Positions 1 through 7,873 of a DNA stretch of 57,493 bases are shown piece after piece; the stretch's first letter is position 1, and the number at the start of each line of letters is the position of its first letter. Made by a program: the position numbers and the translations under genes. Below the pieces are notes generated by a model that did not search any database, was not told the DNA's origin, and worked only from the letters and a program-made list of their open reading frames with translations. Where the stretch lies: contig NZ_LAJC01000033.1 of the NCBI RefSeq assembly GCF_000981225.1, positions 1-57,493 on the forward strand, written 5' to 3'. Origin of the DNA: Allosalinactinospora lopnorensis (GTDB lineage: Bacteria; Actinomycetota; Actinomycetes; Streptosporangiales; Streptosporangiaceae).

Positions 1-1
1 G

Positions 2-1291
2 CGGCGGCCACCGGGCGAGGCGCAGGCGGGCAGCGGCGGGTATCCCCGTCCGGGCGGCGGGATGGCCGGAAGCGGCCAGTGGCCGATGGCAGGTGGTCCC
101 CCTCGTCCCATGGGGCCGGCGGGGCCGGGGATGCCGGGCCTCCCCGGGGGACCCGGGCACGGCCCTGCCGGGGCGCCGGTTCCGGGAAACCCCGGCGGGC
201 CGAAACGCCGCCGAGCTGTGCCGCTGTGGGCAGTACTCGTCAGCCTGTCGGTGGTCGCGGTGGTATCGGCCGGTGTAGGCGGAGTCGCCGGCGGTTTCGT
301 CGGCGCGGAGAACGGCGCCGCGGCCGATGAGGACGCCCCGGACCTCAACAACGAAGTGCCCAGCGGAACCCCGAGCCGGGAGCCGGACACCATCGCCGGC
401 GTCGCACAGCGGGTCAGCCCGAGCGTGGTCTCCATCCACGGCGACGGCGGCGCCGGCGGCAACGGTTCCGGGTTCATCATCCAGAACAACTACGTGGTCA
501 CCAACGCCCATGTCACCGACGCGCTCGAAGGCGGCGGCATCGAGGTGGCCTACAGCGACGGGCACACCAGTGCCGCTTCGGTCGTCGGGCAGGCGGTCAG
601 CTCCGACCTGGCCGTCCTGGAACTGGACGACCCCCTCAGCGTGAAGGCGCTGGAGTTCGGCGATTCCGAGGACGTCACGGTGGGGGACTCGGTCATCGCG
701 ATCGGTGCTCCGCTCGGCCTGGCGGGCACCGTGACCACAGGCATCATCAGCGCGGTGGACCGCCCCGTCTCGACCGGCGAACAGGGCGAGGCCTTCATCG
801 AGGCGCTGCAGACCGACGCCGCCATCAACCCCGGCAACTCGGGAGGGCCGCTGGTCGACGCGCAGGGGCGGGTCATCGGGGTCAATTCCGCGATCGCGAC
901 CATGGGCACCCTGCCGGGAGAGCAGAGCGGCAGCATCGGCCTGGGCTTCGCGATCCCCTCGGAGGAGGCCGAGGGCGTCGTCAGCCATCTGATCGAGACC
1001 GGGGAGGATCCCCAGGCCGACATCGGCGCCGATCTCGTCCTGCAGCACCAGCAGCCGGGGGCGCTGATCGAGGACGGCCGCGGGGCCGTGGAGTCGGGAG
1101 GTCCGGCGGACGAGGCGGGCCTGGAACCCGGCGACCTGATCGTGGAGTTCGACGGCTCCCCGATACGCGACACCCCCGCCCTCCTGGAGCTTCTCGGGGA
1201 GAAGGCCCCCAACGACGAGGTGCGGATCAGTTACGAGCGCGACGGCGGCGAGGAGACGGCCACCCTTACGCTCGGCTCGGCCTCGGACTGA
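2..1291 (+). CDS. HtrA/DegP-like trypsin-fold serine protease with PDZ domain (5' partial)
   Basis: Membrane-anchored envelope protease of the HtrA family, expected to degrade or process misfolded exported proteins. Counting from the first internal ATG (position 62), a Pro/Gly-rich cytosolic region of about 50 residues ends in a KRRR stop-transfer cluster. One membrane helix follows (about 52-80), then a trypsin-like domain with visible catalytic residues His150 (in TNAHV), Asp182 (in SSDLAV) and Ser260 (in GNSGGPL). A C-terminal PDZ domain covers about 300-405. The Pro/Gly-rich frame is open without a stop to the left edge of the window, so the true start probably lies upstream and position 62 is only an internal Met. 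Function by family is firm; the physiological substrate is unknown. Confidence 0.9.
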   Translation, partial: RRPPGEAQAGSGGYPRPGGGMAGSGQWPMAGGPPRPMGPAGPGMPGLPGGPGHGPAGAPVPGNPGGPKRRRAVPLWAVLVSLSVVAVVSAGVGGVAGGFVGAENGAAADEDAPDLNNEVPSGTPSREPDTIAGVAQRVSPSVVSIHGDGGAGGNGSGFIIQNNYVVTNAHVTDALEGGGIEVAYSDGHTSAASVVGQAVSSDLAVLELDDPLSVKALEFGDSEDVTVGDSVIAIGAPLGLAGTVTTGIISAVDRPVSTGEQGEAFIEALQTDAAINPGNSGGPLVDAQGRVIGVNSAIATMGTLPGEQSGSIGLGFAIPSEEAEGVVSHLIETGEDPQADIGADLVLQHQQPGALIEDGRGAVESGGPADEAGLEPGDLIVEFDGSPIRDTPALLELLGEKAPNDEVRISYERDGGEETATLTLGSASD

Positions 1292-1352
1292 CCCGTTCCC
1301 GGCCCGGCGCGGATCCGCCCCGGCCTGGGCCCGCGTCGCGGCCGGCGCGGGT

Positions 1353-1838
1353 TCAGGGGTCGCCGTCCCCGCCGATGTCCTCGTGCCAGAGACCGGGATC
1401 GACTTCGATGAACGAACTCATCAGCCGGACGCACTCCGGGTCGTCGAGCAATATGATCTCCACCCCGTTCTCCGCGAGCCACTCGTGCCCGCCGGAGAAG
1501 GTCCGCGCCTCACCGATCACCACGCGGGGGATCCCGAACTGCCGGACCAGGCCGCTGCAGTACCAGCAGGGCGAGAGTGTGGTCACCATCGTCGTGCCGG
1601 CGTAGGAGCGCTGCCGGCCCGCGTTCCGGAACGCCGCGGTCTCCCCGTGGGCGGACGGGTCGCCGTCCTGGACGCGGCGGTTGTGCCCGCGGCCGAGCAC
1701 CCGGCCGTCGCCGCCGATCAGCGCCGCTCCGATGGGGAGGCCGCCGCTCGCGAGCCCGGCCTCGGCCTCCTCGACGGCGATCCGCAGCCACTCCTGGTAA
1801 CGCCCGGGGCCGGCCCCGGGCGCCGATACCGGAGTCAG
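1353..1838 (-). CDS. Cytosine/nucleoside deaminase family protein
   Basis: Zinc-dependent deaminase of the cytidine-deaminase superfamily, about 161 residues, close in size and motifs to yeast-type cytosine deaminases. The zinc site is visible: HGE (in SAHGETAAF, ligand His and proton-shuttle Glu) and PCWYC (PCxxC, two Cys ligands). A GLPIGAAL segment before it is typical of nucleoside deaminases. The start is problematic: no ATG, GTG or TTG occurs in frame between the upstream mrp stop and the conserved region. The best candidate is a CTG at 1836-1838 that overlaps the mrp TGA as CTGA, preceded by a weak GGTGGG; this is inferred. The gene follows mrp on the same strand and is probably co-transcribed and translationally coupled. 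Substrate (cytosine, guanine or other) cannot be told from sequence. Confidence 0.75.
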   Translation of the reverse strand: MTPVSAPGAGPGRYQEWLRIAVEEAEAGLASGGLPIGAALIGGDGRVLGRGHNRRVQDGDPSAHGETAAFRNAGRQRSYAGTTMVTTLSPCWYCSGLVRQFGIPRVVIGEARTFSGGHEWLAENGVEIILLDDPECVRLMSSFIEVDPGLWHEDIGGDGDP

Positions 1839-2974
1839 CGGCCCACCGGGGTGACGCCGAGCTGCATGCCGGACAACCCGCGCGGCTTGCCCACGAGGTC
1901 GTCGGCGATCTGGAGGAGCGTCTGGCTCGCCGCGGCCTCCGGGTCGGTCAGCACGAAGGGCTTTCCTTCGTCGCTGGCCTCGCGCAGCCGGATGTCGATG
2001 GGGACCTGGCCGAGCAGCGGTACCCGCGCGCCTAGCGCCTTGGTCAGGCCGTCGGCGACCACCTGGCCGCCGCCCTCGCCGAACAGGTACGTGCGCTCCT
2101 CGGAACCGGGAGCGATGTAGTACGACATGTTCTCGATGACGCCGCTCACCCGCTGATGGGTCTGTGCGGAGATCGCGCCCGCGCGTTCGGCGACCTCGGC
2201 GGCGGCCTGCTGCGGGGTGGTGACCACCAGGATCTCGGCGTTCGGGACCAGTTGGGCGACGGAGATCGCGATGTCGCCGGTGCCCGGCGGCAGGTCCAGC
2301 AGCAGGACGTCGAGGTCGCCCCAGAAGACGTCGGAGAGGAACTGCTGCAGCGCCCGGTGCAGCATCGGACCCCGCCACACGACCGGCTGGTTGCCCTGGG
2401 TGAACATCCCCACGGAGATGACCTTGACCTCGTGCGCCGTGGGCGGAAGGATCATGTCCTCGACCTTGGTGGGGTGCGTGGAGACCCCGAGCATCCGCGG
2501 CACGGAGTGGCCGTAGATGTCGGCGTCGACCACGCCGACCTTGTGCCCCTGCTCGGCCATGGCCGCGGCGAGGTTCACCGTGACCGACGACTTGCCGACA
2601 CCCCCCTTGCCCGAGGCGACGGCGAAAACCTTGGTGAGCGAATTGGGCTTGGCGAAGGGGATCTCCTTCTCCGCCTGGCCGCCGCGCAGCTTGGTCTGCA
2701 GCGCCTTGCGCTGCTCATCGCTCATGACGTCGAGCTCGACGGCGACCCGGGTGACTCCGGCCACCTTCGAGACGGCCTCGGTGACATCCTTCTCGATGCG
2801 CCCCTTCATGGGACAACCGGCCACCGTTAGGTAGATGCCGACGTTCACGAGACCGCCGTCGGCGATCTCGACGCTCTTGACCATGTCGAGATCGGTGATC
2901 GGGCGATGGATCTCGGGGTCCTGGACGGTCGCCAGGGCCGCGTTCACCTGCTCGGTGGTGGGTGTGGAGGCCAT
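1835..2974 (-). CDS. mrp: Mrp/NBP35 (ApbC) family P-loop ATPase, Fe-S cluster carrier
   Basis: Cytosolic ATPase implicated by family in delivering iron-sulfur clusters to apoproteins. It is 379 residues, the usual length. The N-terminal MIP18/DUF59 domain (about 5-80) contains a Cys in VAGCPMKG, and the ATPase domain begins with the deviant Walker A GKGGVGKSS at about 122-130. The C-terminal CxxC seen in many Mrp/NBP35 scaffolds is absent: the ENMSYY segment is followed by APGSEERTY instead. As I recall, actinobacterial members often lack it. The ATG at 2974 is preceded by a TACCAT hexamer ending 6 nt upstream (2981-2986 on the complement), indicating a leaderless transcript. The deaminase gene overlaps its stop codon. 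Confidence 0.92.
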   Translation of the reverse strand: MASTPTTEQVNAALATVQDPEIHRPITDLDMVKSVEIADGGLVNVGIYLTVAGCPMKGRIEKDVTEAVSKVAGVTRVAVELDVMSDEQRKALQTKLRGGQAEKEIPFAKPNSLTKVFAVASGKGGVGKSSVTVNLAAAMAEQGHKVGVVDADIYGHSVPRMLGVSTHPTKVEDMILPPTAHEVKVISVGMFTQGNQPVVWRGPMLHRALQQFLSDVFWGDLDVLLLDLPPGTGDIAISVAQLVPNAEILVVTTPQQAAAEVAERAGAISAQTHQRVSGVIENMSYYIAPGSEERTYLFGEGGGQVVADGLTKALGARVPLLGQVPIDIRLREASDEGKPFVLTDPEAAASQTLLQIADDLVGKPRGLSGMQLGVTPVGR

Positions 2975-3159
2975 ACATCCATGGTACGGAAAGCCTGAGG
3001 CGGGAGAACACCGCAGGGGCGCCGGGTTTTCCCCTCCGGCCGGAACGGTGCGCGGTTCTCCCTTCCGCCACGCCGCCGCTTTGCCGGGACCACGGCAGGG
3101 CCATGGCCCGCGAGACGCGCATCCTGCTGACCAATCCGGCCGCGAAGGCCGGCGTGTCC

Positions 3160-3579
3160 CGCTGGAACCGGGGACTGCTGTTCAGCGTGTCCTGCGACAT
3201 GCCGGGCAGCGTCGCCGCCCGAAGAACCATCTGATCGGAGTGTGGTGAATGTCACGTTGGTCGACTGCGTGCGGTGCGCGGCAGGCGGGAGCCCCGCGTC
3301 GGCCCAGGACTCCCCGAACCGCTGCTGACCGGGCCGGATGTGGCGAACGGGGCCGCGGGCGCCGCGTCCGTCTCGCTCGCGATGCCGGTCGCGCTGGAGT
3401 CCCTGGGGCCGATCGGGTAGGCGGTCTTCGTGCTCCGCGAGATGTTCGGCATGCCGCACAGCGAGGGTCTGGGGGTCAGCGGCGACCGGATCATCCAGGT
3501 GCTCATCGTCCGCAACACCGCCAAGCTGCGCGGCCCTCCCGACGCAGACACTCTGATGACAGCCTGTGACCTTGGATGA
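3160..3579 (+). pseudogene. Remnant of a SigJ-like ECF sigma factor gene
   Basis: A single frame (codon starts congruent to 1 mod 3) carries recognisable pieces of a SigJ/SnoaL-fused ECF sigma factor. A sigma-2 start reads LLFSVSCDMPGSVA, where intact proteins have LLFSVAY-MLGSVADAED. It is followed by the pre-sigma-4 segment RLRAVRGRREPRVGP with LPEPLLTGPDVA, and the sigma-4 opening AVFVLREMFGMPHSE. The SnoaL-like tail is VSGDRIIQVLIVRNTAKLRG. The frame is interrupted by TGA at 3232-3234 and TAG at 3418-3420. About 60-80 residues of sigma 2 and most of sigma 4 plus SnoaL are deleted. The pieces remain collinear and in one frame, so decay went through in-frame deletions and nonsense changes. 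Assignment rests on remembered family motifs. Confidence 0.75.
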
Positions 3580-3628
3580 TGGGGCGGTAGCGAGAGAATC
3601 TTAACGCTGTCAATACACGGGCGGATAG

Positions 3629-3634
3629 TAATCT
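3629..3634 (+). promoter_or_regulatory. -10 box (TAATCT) of the CPBP protease gene, near-leaderless
   Basis: TAATCT ends 9 nt before the ATG at 3644 and no ribosome binding site lies between. The transcript is therefore predicted to begin at or within a few bases of the start codon. Confidence 0.45.
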
Positions 3635-3643
3635 CTGCAAACG

Positions 3644-5023
3644 ATGGGAAATGCGCCGCCACCGCCTGGTTCGTCCTGGCCACCCGAGCCCTGCGGACCG
3701 GGAGACCCGAAGCAGTCGCCGAGTCCGCGGGACCAGGCGTGGGCCTGGCCTCCCGGAACGCCGTCGCCAGGGGGGCAGGCGGCACCGGCGTGGGCCTGGC
3801 CGCCTCCGGCCCGGCCCCGGCCGCTGAGGTCGGGGATCGCCCGCCCGTGGCCGGGGACTCCCTACCATCGTATGGCGCGCACATGGCGCTACCGATGGTG
3901 GGTGCCGCTGCTCTCGGTGCTCTGCGCGGTGGTGCTGATCGTGCTGGTGCAGATCGCCATGGGGATCGCGGCCCTGCTCACGGCGCTGGTCGCCGGGCTC
4001 ACCCCGGATCCCGAGGCGGATTCCATTTTCGGTGCACCGCTGCCCGACCTCGCCTTCACTCTCATCGCCCTGAGTACGATGACCCCGCTGGTCATGTTCG
4101 TCGTCCGGTTCGTGCAGCGGCGCCCGGTGGGCACACTCTTCTCGGTGGAGGGGCGGCTGCGCTGGCGGTGGATGCTGATCTGCGGTGCGGTCTCCGCCGT
4201 GCCGCTGGCGGTCTCGTTCGCCGTGATGTACGGGCTGCAACGGGCCACGGCTCCGGAGTCGGAGTTCGTCGGCGCCTTCAACCCGGAATCGGGGTTCGCG
4301 CTCGCCCTGCTGGTGATCCTGCTACTGGTGCCCTTCCAGGCATCGGCGGAAGAGTTCGCGCTGCGCGGCTTTTTGATGCAGGCGATCGGAGCCTACGGTG
4401 CCGGCCCGGGGGAGCGGCGCGGTAGCGGGGTCGTCGCCCGCGTACTGCGAAGTCCGGTTCCCGGCATCCTCGTCAGCGGCAGCGTGTTCACGCTGATGCA
4501 CGAGTACACCGACTGGGCGATGCTCGACGTCGCCGTCTTCGGTATCGCCATGGCCTGGCTCACCTGGTATACGGGCGGGCTTGAGGCGGCGGTCGCCCTA
4601 CATGTGCTGCACAACCTCGTTGTCTTCACCATCACCGCCTACGAAGGAAGGCTGGAGGACGCCGCTACGGGCAGCGGGTCCTGGCAGGGGGTGAGCGGAA
4701 CCTTCGTCGAGGTGGTCCTCTACTCCTTCATTGTGGTCTGGCTGGCCCGGCGCATGGGGGTTCGCCGGACCGTCCCGGACGAGGCGGCGGACCATGAGGA
4801 ACCCCCTCCGCAGACCCCGCTGCCCGCGTGGGCCTCACAGCCTTCCCCCTACCCCTATGGGCAGTACGGCCGGCAGCGGGCCGCGCCGCAGTACGATCCG
4901 TACCACGAGCGATGGCCCTCCGCCCGGCAGCCCGTCCAGCAGCGGTACGAAACGGGGGCCCCGGCACCCGGAGGCTGGGTGCAGCCCCCTGCGAACGGGC
5001 CGCACTCACCGCCCTCATCGTAA
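3644..5023 (+). CDS. CPBP family intramembrane glutamic endopeptidase
   Basis: Polytopic membrane protein of the CPBP (CAAX protease/bacteriocin-processing, Abi) family, 459 residues. The N-terminal ~80 residues are Pro/Trp-rich and cytosolic. Several membrane helices follow from about residue 85. The core motif 1 is EEFALRG (Glu236-Glu237, Arg241), and a second His motif lies in FTLMHEY (His286). The C-terminal ~80 residues are again Pro/Tyr/Gln-rich and probably disordered. Role by family is intramembrane proteolysis of unknown substrates. The start is supported by a TAATCT -10 box 9 nt upstream. The next gene (DUF6758) begins 45 nt downstream on the same strand. Confidence 0.88.
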   Translation: MGNAPPPPGSSWPPEPCGPGDPKQSPSPRDQAWAWPPGTPSPGGQAAPAWAWPPPARPRPLRSGIARPWPGTPYHRMARTWRYRWWVPLLSVLCAVVLIVLVQIAMGIAALLTALVAGLTPDPEADSIFGAPLPDLAFTLIALSTMTPLVMFVVRFVQRRPVGTLFSVEGRLRWRWMLICGAVSAVPLAVSFAVMYGLQRATAPESEFVGAFNPESGFALALLVILLLVPFQASAEEFALRGFLMQAIGAYGAGPGERRGSGVVARVLRSPVPGILVSGSVFTLMHEYTDWAMLDVAVFGIAMAWLTWYTGGLEAAVALHVLHNLVVFTITAYEGRLEDAATGSGSWQGVSGTFVEVVLYSFIVVWLARRMGVRRTVPDEAADHEEPPPQTPLPAWASQPSPYPYGQYGRQRAAPQYDPYHERWPSARQPVQQRYETGAPAPGGWVQPPANGPHSPPSS

Positions 5024-5068
5024 AAGTGAGTTTCCGCACAGGGCACGGGGGTACCACTTCGGGCAATT

Positions 5069-5728
5069 ATGAGATCGGACCCCACGTGTCCCCGTTGCGG
5101 ACGTGCGATCCACGCGCCGAACCTGTGGTCGAGCGCGTGGCAGTGCGACGCGCACGGCCCAGTGGCTCCGCTGTACCCGGTGCGCAACCCCACCCTCACC
5201 TCGCTTGAGCTGCTGATCGACTCCGCACAGGTACCGATCTGGCTGCCGTGGCCGCTGCCCGCCGGATGGGTCGTCACCGGCTTCGCCGACGGCGGCGACG
5301 ACCGCAGCGGAGCGGTCGCGGTCGCGGTCGCCCTGTCCGGACCGGCGCCCTTGGGCGGCATCGGGGAGATGGTGATCGTCGCTGAGGACCCCGGGGTCGG
5401 CCTCGGTGCGCGCCTCGCCGGACTGCGCGGTCCCGACCCCGGGGCCGGGTTCGATTCCGGAGTGGTGCACAGCAAGCTCCGTTACGCCGGGCACGACATC
5501 CCCCTATGGAGTATCCAGGGAGGGAAGGAGCGGGCGGTCTATGTCGGTGAGGCGTTGGCGAAATGGATGTGGTTCGTCCTCAGTCCCGCCGACACCGGTG
5601 TGCTGATGTACGAACTCACCAGTATGCGCGACCTGCGCGACCGCCACGACGGCGGTTCGACGCTGGAACCCCCGTTCGGTGCGCTCTCCCCGTTCTTGAC
5701 CTCTGCGCTGCGGGCGTTCCCCACCTGA
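5069..5728 (+). CDS. DUF6758 family protein
   Basis: Conserved actinobacterial protein of unknown function, 219 residues, resembling the DUF6758 proteins of Streptomyces. The N-terminus carries a zinc-ribbon-like half site CPRCGRAIHAP and a later Cys in WQCDAHG. The middle contains the family hallmark QVPIWLPWPLPAGW and a Gly-rich GGIGEMVIVAEDPGVGLGARLAG segment. No membrane helix is evident. It lies 45 nt after the CPBP protease and about 50 nt before the PHP-domain gene, in an order I remember from other actinobacteria. The Cys pair suggests metal binding; function is otherwise unknown. Confidence 0.8.
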   Translation: MRSDPTCPRCGRAIHAPNLWSSAWQCDAHGPVAPLYPVRNPTLTSLELLIDSAQVPIWLPWPLPAGWVVTGFADGGDDRSGAVAVAVALSGPAPLGGIGEMVIVAEDPGVGLGARLAGLRGPDPGAGFDSGVVHSKLRYAGHDIPLWSIQGGKERAVYVGEALAKWMWFVLSPADTGVLMYELTSMRDLRDRHDGGSTLEPPFGALSPFLTSALRAFPT

Positions 5729-5777
5729 CGGGCGAAGGAGTGGCCATCGTCCGCCTCGACCGTAGAATCGTCTGATC

Positions 5778-6695
5778 ATGCGTATCGACCTGCATGCCCA
5801 CAGCTCCGTATCGGACGGTACCGACACACCGGAACAGGTCGTCGAATATGCGGTCGCCGCTGAACTCGACGTGCTGGCCCTGACCGACCACGACACGGTC
5901 GGCGGGCTGGCGGCCGCCGCCGCGCGCGTTCCCCCGCGGTTCACTCTCGTTCCCGGCATGGAGCTGTCCTGCTCGCACGACGGGGCCAGCGTCCACCTGC
6001 TGGCCTACCTCTTCGACGCGGAGCATCCCGGACTCGCCGCCGAACTGCGGCGGATCCGCGCCGACCGCGTCGTCCGGGCCCAGAAGACGGTGGAGCGGTT
6101 GCGGGACGAGAGCATCGCCGTCACGTGGGAGCGGGTCAGGGAGATCGCGAGCGCGGATCCCGGTGCGCGGCCGGCGCCCATGGGCGGGGAGGAGGTCGTG
6201 GGACGCCCGCACATCGCCCGTGCGATCGTGGAGGCCGGGGCGGCGCGGGACGTCCAGGACGCCTTCGACCGGTGGATCGGGGCGGGCCGTCCCGCTTACC
6301 TCGCGCGCTACGCACCGGACCCGGTGCGGGCCGTGGCCCTGGTGCGGGAAGCCGGCGGGGTTTGCGCGCTCGCCCACCCGGCGCGGGGCGAGGGCGCCGT
6401 TTCGGGAGCGGTCCCCGACTTCCTTGTCGAGCGCATGGTGGGAGCCGGTCTCGGCGGGATCGAGGCGGACCACCCCTCACATGACGAAGCGGAGCAGGCG
6501 TACTGGCGCTCGCGGGCAACCGAGCTCGCCGTGGTCGTCACGGGCTCCAGCGACGACCACGGCGAACTGACCGGCCGCCGCCTTGGTTACCGGACAACGG
6601 CCCCTGAGGCGTTCAGCCGGCTGATCGAACCGGCGACCGGAGCCGCGCTCATCACCGGCGGCACAGGCCCCGGCAGGGCGGTCGGGAGCGGATGA
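5778..6695 (+). CDS. PHP domain-containing phosphoesterase (YciV/RNase AM-like)
   Basis: Metal-dependent phosphoesterase of the PHP superfamily, 305 residues. Related proteins hydrolyse 3',5'-nucleotide bisphosphates or act as 5'-3' exoribonucleases (YciV/TrpH). The PHP metal-binding motifs are visible: DLHAHSSVSDG at the N-terminus (His6, His8), LTDHDT near residue 37-42, PGMELSC, the ALAHPARGEG segment, and the C-terminal SSDDHG. The start ATG is preceded by TAGAAT ending 9 nt upstream (5763-5768), so the message is probably leaderless. The gene follows DUF6758 on the same strand. Whether it acts on RNA or small nucleotides cannot be decided here. Confidence 0.88.
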   Translation: MRIDLHAHSSVSDGTDTPEQVVEYAVAAELDVLALTDHDTVGGLAAAAARVPPRFTLVPGMELSCSHDGASVHLLAYLFDAEHPGLAAELRRIRADRVVRAQKTVERLRDESIAVTWERVREIASADPGARPAPMGGEEVVGRPHIARAIVEAGAARDVQDAFDRWIGAGRPAYLARYAPDPVRAVALVREAGGVCALAHPARGEGAVSGAVPDFLVERMVGAGLGGIEADHPSHDEAEQAYWRSRATELAVVVTGSSDDHGELTGRRLGYRTTAPEAFSRLIEPATGAALITGGTGPGRAVGSG

Positions 6696-6836
6696 GGAGC
6701 CCAGCGCGTCGCTGCCGTCGCGGCGGGGCGGAACCGTTCCGAGGCACGGGAACGTGTACCCAACCACGGCGCGGGAGCGGAACAATGGTCCCGCACAATG
6801 TTTTTGAATCCGGACGTGAAGCGAAGGGTCGGCACC

Positions 6837-7775
6837 GTGTTCTGGAAGTGGAAGGGCAAGAAGAAGGACAGCGACGAGCCCGGCAACGGGGAGGCGGAGT
6901 CCTCGGCGGTGACGACGAAGACCGAGGACGACTCCGCCGAGGAGCCCGGGCCCGGAACCGCCGATGACCGGGAGACCGCCGCCGGTGCCGACGCGGAGGA
7001 CACCGCTGCCACGGAGGCCGGCGGCACCTCCGCGGAGGACGCCGACGACGAAGAGGAGGCCGGCGACAAGGACACCGCGAGCGTCTCGGGCGACGACGGC
7101 CAGGACGACGCCGAGGCGGAGGTTCCCGGCACCGACACCCCCGACCGCGACCGCATCCAGTGCGTCCGCACCGCGGGCGTGCTCAAGGTCGACGACGAGG
7201 AGTTCGACGTCGTCAGCAACACCTGGGTCGTCGAAGCCGACGACGACGGCGTCATCGTGATCGACCCGGCCCACGATTCCAAGGCCATTCTGGAGGCGGT
7301 CGGGGATCGCGAGGTCTACCTGGTGGCGTGCACCAACGGGTACAACACGCACGTTTCCGCCGCCGTCGAGGTCGCCGAGCGCGACGACGCCCCCATCGCC
7401 CTGCACCCTCGGGAGCTGCGCTCCTGGCGCAAGGCGCATGGTGTGGAGCGCCGACCCGACCACGAGATCGAGGGCGGCGGGACGCTCCAGGTCGGCGACC
7501 TGGAGGTGGACGTCCTCGCGATCCCCGGTACCTCGACGGGGAGCGTCGGCTTCTACATCTCCGAGCGCGGCGCGGTCTTCAGCGGCGACACCCTCCGCAA
7601 GGGGGAGCTCGGCACCGTCGGGGAGGGCTACATCGACTACACCCGCCAGCTCCACTCCGTGGGCGAGGTGCTGCTGTCGCTGCCCCCCGACACCCGGGTC
7701 CTCCCCGACAGCGGCCCGGAGACTATGGTCGAAGCGGAATCCAAGAACTTCGACTCGTGGGTCTCCACGAGCTGA
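6837..7775 (+). CDS. Metallo-beta-lactamase-fold protein with degenerate metal site
   Basis: The C-terminal ~200 residues follow the order of the MBL hydrolase fold (NTWVVEADDDGVIVIDPAH start, later FSGDTL, then a strand ending PDSGPET). The metal ligands are mostly gone: the HxHxDH position reads CTNGYNTH, the usual GHTPGS reads GTSTGS, and the usual GHGPET reads DSGPET. Only the Asp of SGDTL is kept. It is therefore probably a non-enzymatic or repurposed member. The N-terminal ~110 residues are highly acidic low-complexity (E/D/T/G/A). GTG 6837 is preferred because GAAGGG lies 7-8 nt upstream and the protein then begins with the Lys-rich FWKWKGKKK; an in-frame ATG at 6798 has no ribosome site. 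Confidence 0.8.
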   Translation: MFWKWKGKKKDSDEPGNGEAESSAVTTKTEDDSAEEPGPGTADDRETAAGADAEDTAATEAGGTSAEDADDEEEAGDKDTASVSGDDGQDDAEAEVPGTDTPDRDRIQCVRTAGVLKVDDEEFDVVSNTWVVEADDDGVIVIDPAHDSKAILEAVGDREVYLVACTNGYNTHVSAAVEVAERDDAPIALHPRELRSWRKAHGVERRPDHEIEGGGTLQVGDLEVDVLAIPGTSTGSVGFYISERGAVFSGDTLRKGELGTVGEGYIDYTRQLHSVGEVLLSLPPDTRVLPDSGPETMVEAESKNFDSWVSTS

Positions 7776-7781
7776 CGTGTT

Positions 7782-7821
7782 CCGAGCCGCCCGCCCGCGC
7801 TCACGCGGCCGGACGGCTCGG
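7782..7821. terminator. Hairpin between convergent genes
   Basis: CCGAGCCG at 7782-7789 pairs with CGGCTCGG at 7814-7821, with an inner CCGCG/CGCGG hairpin. It sits between the convergent MBL-fold gene and alpha/beta hydrolase gene. There is no T run, as is common for actinobacterial terminators. Confidence 0.5.
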
Positions 7822-7873
7822 CGCGCGCTGATCCCCGGGAAGCCACCCGCCCCTGGGCGAGAACTCCGGCCGT

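Noticed and set aside
2975-3159. Small frames between mrp and the SigJ-like relic
   Set aside because: Short, no ribosome site or family resemblance; probably promoter and remnant sequence.
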